A stretch of DNA of 8,043 bases, taken from positions 1-8,043 of the forward strand of contig JALSJY010000246.1 of assembly GCA_026989045.1 (NCBI GenBank), given 5' to 3'. Shown one piece after another: positions 1-7,502 of the stretch. Numbering within the stretch: position 1 is the first letter of the stretch; each line of letters starts with the position of its first letter. Below the pieces are notes generated by a model. That model saw nothing but the letters and a program-made list of their open reading frames with translations, was not told the origin of the DNA and did no database searches. The DNA comes from Hyphomicrobiales bacterium. GTDB taxonomy: Bacteria > Pseudomonadota > Alphaproteobacteria > Rhizobiales > Devosiaceae. The translations under genes and the position numbers were made by a program.

Positions 1-94
1 GTACAAAGTGCTATACATGAAATTTTTAAGTGTTTGAAATATAACAATTAAATTATTTTTATGGTAGCAATATGCTGACTGTCTCTCCGCCAAT

Positions 95-125
95 AAAAAG
101 GCAAGTTGTTTGGAAACTTCATGCC
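95..125 (-). terminator. Possible operon terminator after the ATPase gene
   Basis: On the minus strand, GGC + AAGTT pairs with AACTT + GCC (123-125 and 115-119 with 103-107 and 100-102), with a 3-base bulge and 7-base loop, followed directly by five Ts (99-95). It lies 24 bases after the ATPase stop. The stem is broken and weak. A competing stem ATGCC/GGCAT (121-125 with 137-141) overlaps it. Plausible as the end of the transcript but not strong. Confidence 0.45.
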
Positions 126-148
126 AGCTAGGGCAAGGCATCTACTTG

Positions 149-1195
149 TTAAACAGATTTTCCATTTACATCAAAAAAATGCAACTTGTCTTTTGCAAAT
201 GATAGCCCAACTTTTGTTTTTGGCGTCAGGGAAGTTTCACCATTAGTTCGAAGGGTTATTTGACCCAATTCATCGCAATTTATTATTAAATAAGTATCCG
301 CTCCAAGATATTCTATCACATCAACCACCCCAGTGATATGCCCCTTGTCTACCTGTGATATTGTGATTGCCTCTGGTCTTGCCCCTAATTTTGTAACTGT
401 TGGTTTGCCTTTAATATCAAAGCTATGCCCACCTGATAATGTTATCGCTTTATCTGAGGCAGTACAATTTATTATATTCATTTTTGGGCTACCAATAAAT
501 TGCGCTACAAAAAGATTGGCTGGCTTGTCATATAATTCTTTTGGCGAGCCGATTTGTTCAATTATTCCGTCCTGTAAAACAACAATCCTATCTGCCAACG
601 TCATTGCTTCGACTTGATCATGGGTTACATAAATCATGGTGGATTTTAGTGTCTGACTTAATTTAGCAATTTCATAGCGCATTTCAACTCTTAGAGCCGC
701 ATCAAGGTTAGATAATGGTTCATCAAATAAAAATGCTATCGGATCACGCACAATTGCGCGGCCAATTGCTACGCGTTGACGCTGACCTCCAGAGAGGTCT
801 TTTGGGCGACGCTCAAGATATTCTTCTAAGCGCAAAGCATGAGCTGCTTCATTCACCATGCGTTCAATTTTTTCTCTGGGTTGACCAGCTGTTTTTAGAC
901 CAAATCCCATATTATCACGCACATTCATATGTGGATAAAGCGCATAGGATTGAAAAACCATCGCTAGCCCTCTTTTTGCTGGAGGCTGGGCAGTTACATT
1001 TTTATCGCCAATGAAAATTTGGCCTCGACTAGTTTCCTCTAAACCAGCTATCATGCGTAAAAGAGTTGATTTTCCACAACCCGAAGGACCAACAAAAATA
1101 ATAAACTCGCCCTCCTTAATTGTTAAATCAACGCCCCTAATAACCTGAACTTCTCCAAACCATTTCTCAACATTTTCAAGTTTAATCACGCCCAT
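149..1195 (-). CDS. Sugar ABC transporter ATP-binding protein (MalK/UgpC/AglK type)
   Basis: Cytoplasmic ATPase that powers the two permeases of this operon. All the nucleotide-binding motifs are visible in order: Walker A GPSGCGKST at residues 36-44, Q-loop Gln82, signature LSGGQ at 134-138, Walker B FLFDEP at 155-160, D-loop LSNLD at 161-165 and switch His192. After about residue 235 comes a C-terminal beta-rich extension with GARPEAITI near 271-279, the regulatory TOBE/MalK-type domain of carbohydrate importers. The length of 348 residues is normal for the CUT1 family. The ATG overlaps the last 14 bases of the upstream hydrolase gene. An AGGAGT ribosome binding site (1201-1206) lies 5 bases ahead, inside that gene, so translation is probably coupled. 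Last gene of the operon. Such ATPases can serve several transporters, so substrate specificity cannot be read from this protein. Family assignment is very secure; the choice among malK, ugpC and aglK names is not. Confidence 0.97.
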   Translation of the reverse strand: MGVIKLENVEKWFGEVQVIRGVDLTIKEGEFIIFVGPSGCGKSTLLRMIAGLEETSRGQIFIGDKNVTAQPPAKRGLAMVFQSYALYPHMNVRDNMGFGLKTAGQPREKIERMVNEAAHALRLEEYLERRPKDLSGGQRQRVAIGRAIVRDPIAFLFDEPLSNLDAALRVEMRYEIAKLSQTLKSTMIYVTHDQVEAMTLADRIVVLQDGIIEQIGSPKELYDKPANLFVAQFIGSPKMNIINCTASDKAITLSGGHSFDIKGKPTVTKLGARPEAITISQVDKGHITGVVDVIEYLGADTYLIINCDELGQITLRTNGETSLTPKTKVGLSFAKDKLHFFDVNGKSV

Positions 1196-2471
1196 TTTTA
1201 ACTCCTAAAATCTCTTGAAAATCGCTTGCATTAGGTGAAGCCCAAGCGAGCCATATTGCTGCTGTCCATGTAAAATCCCTACCTCCTGCAGGACTTGCAT
1301 CAATTGGGTTGAAATATTCTGCAAAACCTGATTTAGCAATTAACACCGCCGTATCAGAGCGCACTTTTTCTGCTCGTTTATTATGTCCCATTTGCTTAAG
1401 TCCCATGCCGATCATTGTATTTATAACACCCCATACAGGGCCACGCCAATAACGAAAGGGTTCAAATTTTTCTGAATTCGGATCATGGCTTGGAACAGAA
1501 TAGGTGCTGGACTTTATTACTCGTTCAAATGTTTCTAATAGTGTGGAGTTTTCAACTCCGCCATACCAACAAAGGAATGAAGCCGAAGAAATGCTGTTGG
1601 CGAAAGTACCAGTACGAATATTTATTGCATCATAAGCCCCAATCTTCGGATTCCATAATTGCTCCACCCCCCGCTCTATTGTTTTTATCCATCTTTCAAT
1701 TTCAGAGCCATCTTCCCCTAATATTTTAGCAATCTCTAAAAGATCTCGATTTGCTCTTAATAAAATAAATGTCATACCTGAGTCAGCGACACGAAAAGGA
1801 CCATTTTTTGCCATTGTTTTTTCATTCCAATTACAAGCACGAGCAAAATATACAATTGCCATGAAGCGATCATAATCTTGTTTTTGTGGGCGCATGTGCG
1901 GATCAACGTGACTTAGGTCGTTGCGGTCATATTCGCCAACATTACTAATATCAATGTTTTGCATTGCCTCATCCCACTCAGGTGCATTATCTCGCCCACT
2001 TTCCCAAGGATGGTTTACCACAATCATGCCATTTTCATTTCGATGTTCAAAAAACCAGCGATGCGAAGCCATAAATTTTGGAAAGAGCTCTTTAAGTCTA
2101 TCTAACCCAAATTCCTTATCTTTATCAAAGATCAAACGTGCAAAACTTGCCGCAACAGGCGGCTGAGAAATACCTGATGTTTGAGGCACTTGGTTTGTAT
2201 CCCAAACATCAGGGCCAGGAAAATAACCAGCGATTGATTGATGAAAAATTATATGTGGCACCATGCCGTTTGACCATTGGCTAGAAAAAAGAGTTTCTAA
2301 CTCAATCCAGGCACGATTGATATCAAAAGTAGCAAAGCCCAATGCTGCAAATGCACTATCCCAATTCCATTGATATGGATAAAGACCAACCGTTGGCACT
2401 GTGTAATTGCCTTTATCATTGCCAAGCATGATTTTTTTGGCTTGTTCATCAAGAAAATTTATCACTATCAT
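1182..2471 (-). CDS. Cytoplasmic GH63/MGH1-like glycoside hydrolase
   Basis: Predicted retaining-clan-independent (inverting) alpha-glycosidase of the (alpha/alpha)6-barrel type, 429 residues. Visible family features are the N-terminal QWNWDSAF block (34-41) with SQWSNGMVPH after it (64-73), the HPWESGRDNAPEWD block (154-167), the aromatic YWRGPVWG block (341-348) and the C-terminal FAEYFNP...FTWTAA block (383-405). By analogy with E. coli YgjK and Thermus mannosylglycerate hydrolase, Asp161 (in ESGRD) would be the general acid and Glu385 (in AEYFNP) the general base. There is no signal peptide, so it acts on imported substrate. The length fits the short single-domain bacterial mannosylglycerate/glucosylglycerate hydrolases, unlike large eukaryotic GH63 glucosidase I. 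It starts 1 base after the MalG-type stop codon, with an AAGGA site (2476-2480) 4 bases ahead of the ATG. Its place between permease and ATPase is that of aglA in the rhizobial agl operon. Family is confident; substrate (glucosylglycerate, mannosylglycerate or another alpha-glycoside) is inference. Confidence 0.88.
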   Translation of the reverse strand: MIVINFLDEQAKKIMLGNDKGNYTVPTVGLYPYQWNWDSAFAALGFATFDINRAWIELETLFSSQWSNGMVPHIIFHQSIAGYFPGPDVWDTNQVPQTSGISQPPVAASFARLIFDKDKEFGLDRLKELFPKFMASHRWFFEHRNENGMIVVNHPWESGRDNAPEWDEAMQNIDISNVGEYDRNDLSHVDPHMRPQKQDYDRFMAIVYFARACNWNEKTMAKNGPFRVADSGMTFILLRANRDLLEIAKILGEDGSEIERWIKTIERGVEQLWNPKIGAYDAINIRTGTFANSISSASFLCWYGGVENSTLLETFERVIKSSTYSVPSHDPNSEKFEPFRYWRGPVWGVINTMIGMGLKQMGHNKRAEKVRSDTAVLIAKSGFAEYFNPIDASPAGGRDFTWTAAIWLAWASPNASDFQEILGVKNGRD

Positions 2472-2472
2472 T

Positions 2473-3702
2473 TTATCCTTTTACACTGCCTGCTGTTAAA
2501 CCCTTAGTCATAAATTTTTCTAACCCTAAAAATATCAACATGATTGGAATTGTTGCAATTACCGAGCCAGCCATTAGGTGCTGGCGTGGAATTTCAGAGG
2601 AGTTTAACATTGCTACGCCTCTGGTAAGAGTGAATTTACTTGGGTCATCTAACAGCATAAAAGCTAATAAAAATTCATTCCAAGCAATCATGAATACATA
2701 AAGCGAAACTGAGGCAATTGCAGGTAGACTCAGAGGTAAGGTAATTTGCCAAATTACTTTTAGGCGGGTTAATCCATCCATTAAACCTGCTTCTTCTATT
2801 TCAGCAGGAATTCCACGAAAATATCCTTGTAGCATATATAGCGCAACAGGAATTGTGGTTACTGGGTAAATTAACAAAATACCAAAAATTGAATTACGCA
2901 ACCCAACCATTGAAAAAGCAATATAAATTGGCAGAGCTAAAACAATCATTGGCACCATATAGATTAGCAGAATTGAGCGTGACATCATTGCCTGACCTTT
3001 GAAGCGCAGGCGTGCTACCGCATAAGCCCCTGGAATAGAAAACAACAAGGTAATAACTACTGTCATTACGGAAACAAAAAACGAGGTGAGTAGATAATTA
3101 CCAAAATTATAATCTCGAAATAATTCAATATAAGAGCGAAATAAATCCCAACCCTTACTTAAATCTAACGAATAATCCAATGGGTTAAGAAGCAAAGCCT
3201 GTTGGCTTTTTAAAGAGGTCATCAGCATGATAAAAAATGGAATTACTACAATAGAGATAAAAAATAGATAACCAAAGCCCGTTAGAAAACGAATTATTGA
3301 TTCCTCAAATTCATGGCGGGTTAATTTGTTAACTGGGAGTTCAGAAAAAAATTTTGATAATGGCCAGATCAAGGAGAATGCAAACAATATCAGCCCTAAA
3401 ACCTGTGCTAAACTATTTTGGGAGAGAGAAATTCCCAGTGGCTGACCAAATCTGAATAGTGTGAGAAGAATAATACTAATTAAACCAATGATTACTGTTT
3501 GAAAGAATACTGAAATATGAGTTTTTCTTAAAATTATCAGCACCCCAGTTATTGCACCAACTGGCAGGGCGGCAATCAGCCCAGGCGTAGCAGGATCGCC
3601 TGTTAAAAGTGAAAAGCTAATCGCAACGACTGTGGCAATTACAGCTGCCCATAAAGCACCAATACCTACCCCAAGGATATATCCATGCCGAAGAAAACTC
3701 AT
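2473..3702 (-). CDS. Sugar ABC transporter permease, MalG/AglG type, with extended N-terminus
   Basis: Inner-membrane permease subunit of the CUT1 importer. The C-terminal part, from about residue 140, is a normal MalG-type domain. It has membrane helices near 143-163, 205-229, 243-262, 273-293, 327-346 and 378-395, and an EAA cytoplasmic loop (EEAGLMDG at 303-310, followed by ITLPLSLP at 320-327) that contacts the ATPase. The protein has 409 residues, about 110 more than classical MalG. The extra N-terminus (about 1-130) is strongly hydrophobic and appears to hold four more membrane segments, near 8-32, 40-58, 67-85 and 98-116. The start overlaps the MalF-type stop codon by 4 bases (ATGA), with an AGGAGG ribosome binding site (3707-3712) 4 bases upstream, so the start looks firm and translation is coupled. 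No in-frame break is seen, so the extension looks genuine and not a fusion artefact. The function of the extra helices is unknown. Confidence 0.95.
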   Translation of the reverse strand: MSFLRHGYILGVGIGALWAAVIATVVAISFSLLTGDPATPGLIAALPVGAITGVLIILRKTHISVFFQTVIIGLISIILLTLFRFGQPLGISLSQNSLAQVLGLILFAFSLIWPLSKFFSELPVNKLTRHEFEESIIRFLTGFGYLFFISIVVIPFFIMLMTSLKSQQALLLNPLDYSLDLSKGWDLFRSYIELFRDYNFGNYLLTSFFVSVMTVVITLLFSIPGAYAVARLRFKGQAMMSRSILLIYMVPMIVLALPIYIAFSMVGLRNSIFGILLIYPVTTIPVALYMLQGYFRGIPAEIEEAGLMDGLTRLKVIWQITLPLSLPAIASVSLYVFMIAWNEFLLAFMLLDDPSKFTLTRGVAMLNSSEIPRQHLMAGSVIATIPIMLIFLGLEKFMTKGLTAGSVKG

Positions 3703-4943
3703 AAGCCCTCCTCTCTTGACATAACCTTAAAGAAAAACACTGAGAATAAAATCAGCACCATAAAAATCACCACAGCAACAGCTGCACCTGCACCAATATT
3801 TGAAATTGCAAATGCCTGTTCATAAACACTTACCGTGAGGGTTCTTGTTCCAGCGTTACCACCAGTTAGTAAGAAAATATCATCAAATTTGTTGAATGTC
3901 CAAATGAAGCGAAGCAAGAATAATACACTTAAAATACCCATTAATTGAGGTAGAGATAAATAGTAGAATTTCTGAAATGGCGATGCCCCGTCCATATCGG
4001 CAGCTTCATACATATCGGTATCAATACTTTGCATTCGTGCCAAAATAAACAAAAATGACATTGGAAAATAACGCCATATCTCAAATATAGTCACCATAAT
4101 CAGAGCTTGTGGCTTTGCCCCAAAAAAATTGATTGGCTCTGAAATTGCACCCATCTGAACTAATAACGAATTAGCAGAGCCTGAAAATGGATCAAATAAT
4201 GTCACCCATGTGAAAGCAACTGCAATAACGGGGGCAACATAGGGGAATAGAAACAGGCCACGTAAAACCCCCTGACCCCTAAAACTTTTATTAAGCAGCA
4301 TTGCCGCAAATAAGCCTACAGCTAAAGCACCGATAGTTCCAAAAACAGCATAAAAAATTGTAACACCAATCACGCCCCAAAATTCACGGCCATCAAAAAG
4401 CCGAATGAAATTATCTAATGTAAAAGTCGAGTTGAATAGAATTGAGCTTGATTTACCGTTGAGATTTGCCTTTGTATCATTTAGATCAATCTTGCTTTCA
4501 ATAAAATTTTGATCTGCCGTAACTAACATTTTCATTTTTTCATTATAGCCAGCTTCCCAGTCACCTAAAGTGCAAAACAGCTTAACCCCATCTAAAGTGC
4601 ACCGTTCATCTAGCTCCAAAATAGTGAGCCCCTTAGGAATGACATCTGTCAATGTTACATTCAAAATAGAGTTAGAGCGGGAAGAGTTTCTAAGGCGGTA
4701 TTCAAGAATTGCTTCATCACCAATTTTAGTTAAATCTCCACGAATACGCTCATAAGCGCTTGGAGTTGGAGGGCGCAGGTCAGCCAAGCCAATTGGTTTA
4801 AAGCTGATCCAAAAAATGGCTATAAGAGGCAGGAAAACCACTAAAGCTGCGCTGATTAAAGTTGGCGTCAGCATTCCCCACGCAAGTTTTGCTTCGCGTT
4901 TTTGTAACGGGCCAAAACCCTTGGGTGAAGAATTTACTCTCAT
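3699..4943 (-). CDS. Sugar ABC transporter permease, MalF/AglF type, with periplasmic DUF11-like insert
   Basis: Inner-membrane permease subunit pairing with the MalG-type protein. Residues about 24-47 form the first membrane helix. The permease core follows from about 188, with hydrophobic helices near 190-215, 228-250, 278-300, 335-350 and 385-405. The EAA loop reads YEAADMDG (312-319) then LSLPQL (329-334). Between helix 1 and the core lies a long hydrophilic stretch of about 130 residues that should face the periplasm. Its middle (about 76-148) reads like a DUF11-type beta-sandwich repeat: NVTLTDVIPKGLTI, then Cys115 and Cys124, then LGDWEAGYNEKMKMLV. E. coli MalF also has a large periplasmic domain, but in its P2 loop after the third helix, so this one sits elsewhere. 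The ATG at 4943 has only a weak AGG 7 bases upstream. The gene is separated from the binding-protein gene by a 60-base spacer containing a hairpin. At 414 residues it is longer than AglF-like permeases without the insert. Permease identity is secure. Confidence 0.95.
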   Translation of the reverse strand: MRVNSSPKGFGPLQKREAKLAWGMLTPTLISAALVVFLPLIAIFWISFKPIGLADLRPPTPSAYERIRGDLTKIGDEAILEYRLRNSSRSNSILNVTLTDVIPKGLTILELDERCTLDGVKLFCTLGDWEAGYNEKMKMLVTADQNFIESKIDLNDTKANLNGKSSSILFNSTFTLDNFIRLFDGREFWGVIGVTIFYAVFGTIGALAVGLFAAMLLNKSFRGQGVLRGLFLFPYVAPVIAVAFTWVTLFDPFSGSANSLLVQMGAISEPINFFGAKPQALIMVTIFEIWRYFPMSFLFILARMQSIDTDMYEAADMDGASPFQKFYYLSLPQLMGILSVLFLLRFIWTFNKFDDIFLLTGGNAGTRTLTVSVYEQAFAISNIGAGAAVAVVIFMVLILFSVFFFKVMSREEGL

Positions 4944-4963
4944 CTTTATGCCTAAAGTTTATT

Positions 4964-4997
4964 AAAAAAGGTCGGGACAATAAGTTTCGCCCCGACC
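4964..4997 (-). terminator. Intercistronic terminator/attenuator hairpin after the binding-protein gene
   Basis: Read on the minus strand, a 7-bp GC-rich stem GGTCGGG / CCCGACC (4991-4997 with 4970-4976) encloses a 14-base loop and is followed directly by six Ts (4969-4964). It begins 6 bases after the binding-protein stop codon. No T-run follows on the plus strand, so it is oriented for this operon. The downstream permease genes have no obvious promoter of their own in the remaining 20 bases. A partial terminator or 3'-end stabilising hairpin, giving more binding protein than permease, is therefore more likely than a full stop. Confidence 0.72.
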
Positions 4998-5003
4998 ATA
5001 AGC

Positions 5004-6353
5004 TTATTTAATTTGTGCTAATTCCTCATTCATGATTTTAACCGTTGCGCTTGCATCACGCACTCCATCTATATATTCTCTAACTAAACGATTGATAACT
5101 TGAGAGTTAATCATTTTTGAAGCAAGAGCCAACTGACCCTCAGATACACCCCAACGTTTTGCAGTAGTTAAACCACCAACAATTTCATCAATCATCTCTT
5201 GTGCATAAAGCTCGCTTAAAGGTGCTTTGCGATCAACACCAACAGGTAGCTTTGACCAGCCAACTTTAAAGCTATCTGGGTTTTTCTTAGTGCCTAAGCG
5301 CACAGGAAATTTACCCTCAGGTGCAATTGAAAGCGTTTGCAAATAACCATCAGACATTGAATATTCAACAAATTTCTCTGCCGCACTAATATCTGCATCA
5401 GATGTTATACCAAAATACCTTATATCTGCCCAAGCAGCTCCATCAGGGTTAGATGGCCCTGAGAATTTAGTTACAATACCAGTTGCGGCTGCAAGTGCAG
5501 AGGAAGTTGGATCATCATTGATCGTAGGTGGAGCAGAATCACGAAGACCAGCCAACTCATCAAGAATGAATGGTGACCAGATAATCATTGCAGCTTTTCC
5601 AGCAAAATATAATTCGCGTGATTGTTTCCAATATAATTCGCCTGGAGGTGAGGCGTCTGCAATAGCTTTATAAAACTCTAAAACTTCTATTGTTGCTTTT
5701 TCGTCCAAAGGTTTGAATCCATTTGCATCAACAGGGGAAACACCATTAGCTAAGAATACGTGCTCAAGTACCTGAGACATAAAACCTTCGTCAACTTTTG
5801 TAGCTGCTACAAAACCATATATTTCAGGTGGATTATGCAATTTCGCAATAGCGGTGACCACATTAGCATAACTCGTAGGTGCTGCAAGACCAGCCGCATC
5901 AAACAAATCTTTGCGATAAACAACCATTTGCGTCCAGCCATCAACTGGCACAGAAGCATAACCTCCATCAACTGCTGCCATGTTTAAAGCACCTGGTGAG
6001 AATGTATCTAACCCCAATGAGTTTACTACATCTGTTGCTGCCTCACTATCAAGAATACCAGCTTCTGCCCAAGGTAGGGCATATTGTAGAGGATGATAAA
6101 TAATGTCTGGCAAATCACCAGCCGCAAAAGCAGCCGTAGTGCGAGTGCCAAGATCTGATTCCTCAACAGGAATAACTTCAACAGAAATACCAGAAGAAGC
6201 CTCAAAGTCAGAAGCCATTTGCTGTTGCTTTGCTAATCTATCTGGTTGAGTTTCAGTTGTCCAAAAACGTAAATCCTCTGCGTTAGCAGCAAATGCTGAC
6301 ATTATTAATGCCAGCGAACTTCCTAATAACAGGCTTTTTTTTAATTTATTCAT
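5004..6353 (-). CDS. Periplasmic carbohydrate-binding protein of the ABC importer (SBP family 1, AglE-like)
   Basis: Extracellular solute-binding protein that delivers the glycoside to the MalF/MalG-type permeases. The N-terminus is a typical Sec signal peptide: a Lys-rich start (MNKLKK), a hydrophobic core to about residue 22, and cleavage predicted after AFAANA (Ala25), leaving a mature protein beginning EDLRFWTTETQ. There is no lipobox cysteine, so it should be a soluble periplasmic protein of a Gram-negative cell. The mature part shows the family-1 SBP pattern: the early beta strand LRFWTTE, the segment SGISVEVIPVEESDLGTRTTAAFAAGDLPDIIYH (55-87 region), and the late YSMSDGYLQTLSIAPEGKFPVR segment. 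Length of 449 residues is normal. The ATG overlaps the repressor gene by 8 bases, with GGGAGG (6359-6364) 5 bases ahead. The hairpin after its stop suggests it is expressed above the permeases. The ligand cannot be deduced; context suggests an alpha-glycoside. Confidence 0.95.
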   Translation of the reverse strand: MNKLKKSLLLGSSLALIMSAFAANAEDLRFWTTETQPDRLAKQQQMASDFEASSGISVEVIPVEESDLGTRTTAAFAAGDLPDIIYHPLQYALPWAEAGILDSEAATDVVNSLGLDTFSPGALNMAAVDGGYASVPVDGWTQMVVYRKDLFDAAGLAAPTSYANVVTAIAKLHNPPEIYGFVAATKVDEGFMSQVLEHVFLANGVSPVDANGFKPLDEKATIEVLEFYKAIADASPPGELYWKQSRELYFAGKAAMIIWSPFILDELAGLRDSAPPTINDDPTSSALAAATGIVTKFSGPSNPDGAAWADIRYFGITSDADISAAEKFVEYSMSDGYLQTLSIAPEGKFPVRLGTKKNPDSFKVGWSKLPVGVDRKAPLSELYAQEMIDEIVGGLTTAKRWGVSEGQLALASKMINSQVINRLVREYIDGVRDASATVKIMNEELAQIK

Positions 6354-7479
6354 TATGGCCTCCCTGACCAGTTTTTAATATCTCTACAACAATTGCAGAG
6401 ATTTCATTTGGCGACTTAGTGCATGGCCCATCTGACTGCCTCTCAATCAGATTAGCATCTACCAATTCGCAAAAATTATTTTCATCAGCCCCCAAAATGA
6501 CTTGCAAAATAATATCGGCAAGCCGATTTCCAGATTGCTGCACATCAACGGCAAAAGTTGTAAGTGCGGGTGTGGCATAAGCCCCCTCGGGCATTCCATC
6601 ATATCCAATGATTGAAATATCACGCCCAATGAATAGACCCAAAGATTCAACCGCTCGATATGCACCAAGAGCCGCACGATCTAAAGCGCAAATAATTGCA
6701 CTTGGTGGATTGGCTGATGTCAGTAATTTTCTAGCTGCCCTAAAGCCTTGCTCTTTAGACATAGCACCTTCAATAATAAGATTATCATCGGCTTTGATTG
6801 CAGATTTCTCTAAGCCTTTTAAATATCCCTCACGACGCAATTTCTCAAAATTATTGTCAGCATTTCCGCCGATATAAGCGATATGCTGATGATTGAATTT
6901 TACCAAACGCTCCACAGCTTGCACCATTGCGTTTTCGCCTGCTATATCAAACCATGCACAATCTGTAGTATCTGCAATGCGACCATAAAGAACAAATGGA
7001 ACCTGTTTATTCTTAAGTAGAGTAACTCTAGCATCATTGATTTTTGTTCGCGGAAGAATAAAGCCATCAACTTTTTGCTCAGCAATAAGCCGTGAATGAA
7101 CCTCTATATTATGTTCATCAGAGTGAGCAGTGGCAACAACTAATGTCCAGTCCTCCTCACCAAGACGGCGCGATATGCCGTTTAAAAATTCTGATAAAAA
7201 TGGTTTGTGGACATTTAACCCCTCAACATTAAGAACAAGCCCAATGGACTTTACTAAACCAGTGCGAATTGCTTGAGCATGAGAAGAAGGGCGATAACCC
7301 ATTTGCTTTGCAGCTTTTACAACTCGCTCGCGGGTTTGCCTTGCTATGTCGGGGTAATTATTTAGGGCTCGAGAGACTGTGCCCTTGGTCAGATTCAAAT
7401 GAGTGGCAAGGTCTTGAATCTTGACTTTGCCGCTATAGGACCTTCTATCTGGCCGAGTTATTTTTACTCCATCTCTCAC
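6346..7479 (-). CDS. LacI-family transcriptional repressor (AglR-like position)
   Basis: DNA-binding regulator of 377 residues. The helix-turn-helix lies at about 19-43 (VKIQDLATHLNLTKGTVSRALNN in pieces), followed by a hinge helix around GYRPSSHAQAIRTG (61-74). A periplasmic-binding-protein-like effector domain begins at SIGLVLNVEG (78-87). Family marks in that domain are VDGFILPRT (138-145), PFVLYGRI (161-168), the HIAYIGG strand (199-205), AIICALDRAALGAYRA (261-276) and SIIGYDG (289-295). The start codon is GTG, not ATG: an AAGGGGAG site (7485-7492) sits 5 bases upstream, and no ATG, GTG or TTG lies further upstream in this frame before a stop at 7528-7530. First gene of the operon and overlapping the binding-protein gene by 8 bases, so it is co-transcribed with what it controls and should repress itself. 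The two operator-like palindromes just upstream fit this family. Inducer unknown; likely the imported glycoside or its sugar product. Confidence 0.94.
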   Translation of the reverse strand: MRDGVKITRPDRRSYSGKVKIQDLATHLNLTKGTVSRALNNYPDIARQTRERVVKAAKQMGYRPSSHAQAIRTGLVKSIGLVLNVEGLNVHKPFLSEFLNGISRRLGEEDWTLVVATAHSDEHNIEVHSRLIAEQKVDGFILPRTKINDARVTLLKNKQVPFVLYGRIADTTDCAWFDIAGENAMVQAVERLVKFNHQHIAYIGGNADNNFEKLRREGYLKGLEKSAIKADDNLIIEGAMSKEQGFRAARKLLTSANPPSAIICALDRAALGAYRAVESLGLFIGRDISIIGYDGMPEGAYATPALTTFAVDVQQSGNRLADIILQVILGADENNFCELVDANLIERQSDGPCTKSPNEISAIVVEILKTGQGGHNE

Positions 7480-7490
7480 TCTATCTCCCC

Positions 7491-7502
7491 TTAGAAAAGC
7501 AT
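7491..7502 (-). CDS. Possible three-codon leader ORF (Met-Leu-Phe-stop)
   Basis: On the minus strand an AAGGAGG Shine-Dalgarno (7509-7515), stronger than that of any real gene here, lies 6 bases before ATG CTT TTC TAA. The stop codon overlaps the first bases of the repressor's own AAGGGGAG site, and the repressor GTG follows 11 bases after the stop. The ATG is out of frame with the repressor; a -1 slip at the TTTTC run would join them. The arrangement is plainly in the sequence. Whether ribosomes use it to feed or limit repressor translation is inference. It could also be a chance relic of an older start or a sequencing slip. Confidence 0.35.
   Translation of the reverse strand: MLF

Noticed and set aside
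80..92. Sequence GTCTCTCCGCCA resembling the 3' end of a bacterial serine tRNA, which could mark an integration site
   Set aside because: No T-loop (GTTCGA-like) sequence, anticodon arm or acceptor 5' strand lies upstream, and no integrase is present. The match is too short to support a tRNA remnant.
1..94. Possible small gene downstream of the operon
   Set aside because: The only plus-strand ATG frames are a few codons long with no ribosome site; nothing else is supported.
4798..4980. 60-codon minus-strand frame overlapping the start of the MalF-type gene
   Set aside because: It is out of frame with the permease, runs across the terminator hairpin region and has no family features; it is a shadow frame.
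5760..6103. Plus-strand open frames within the binding-protein gene
   Set aside because: They are antisense to a clear SBP with a signal peptide, lack ribosome sites and look like codon-complement shadows.
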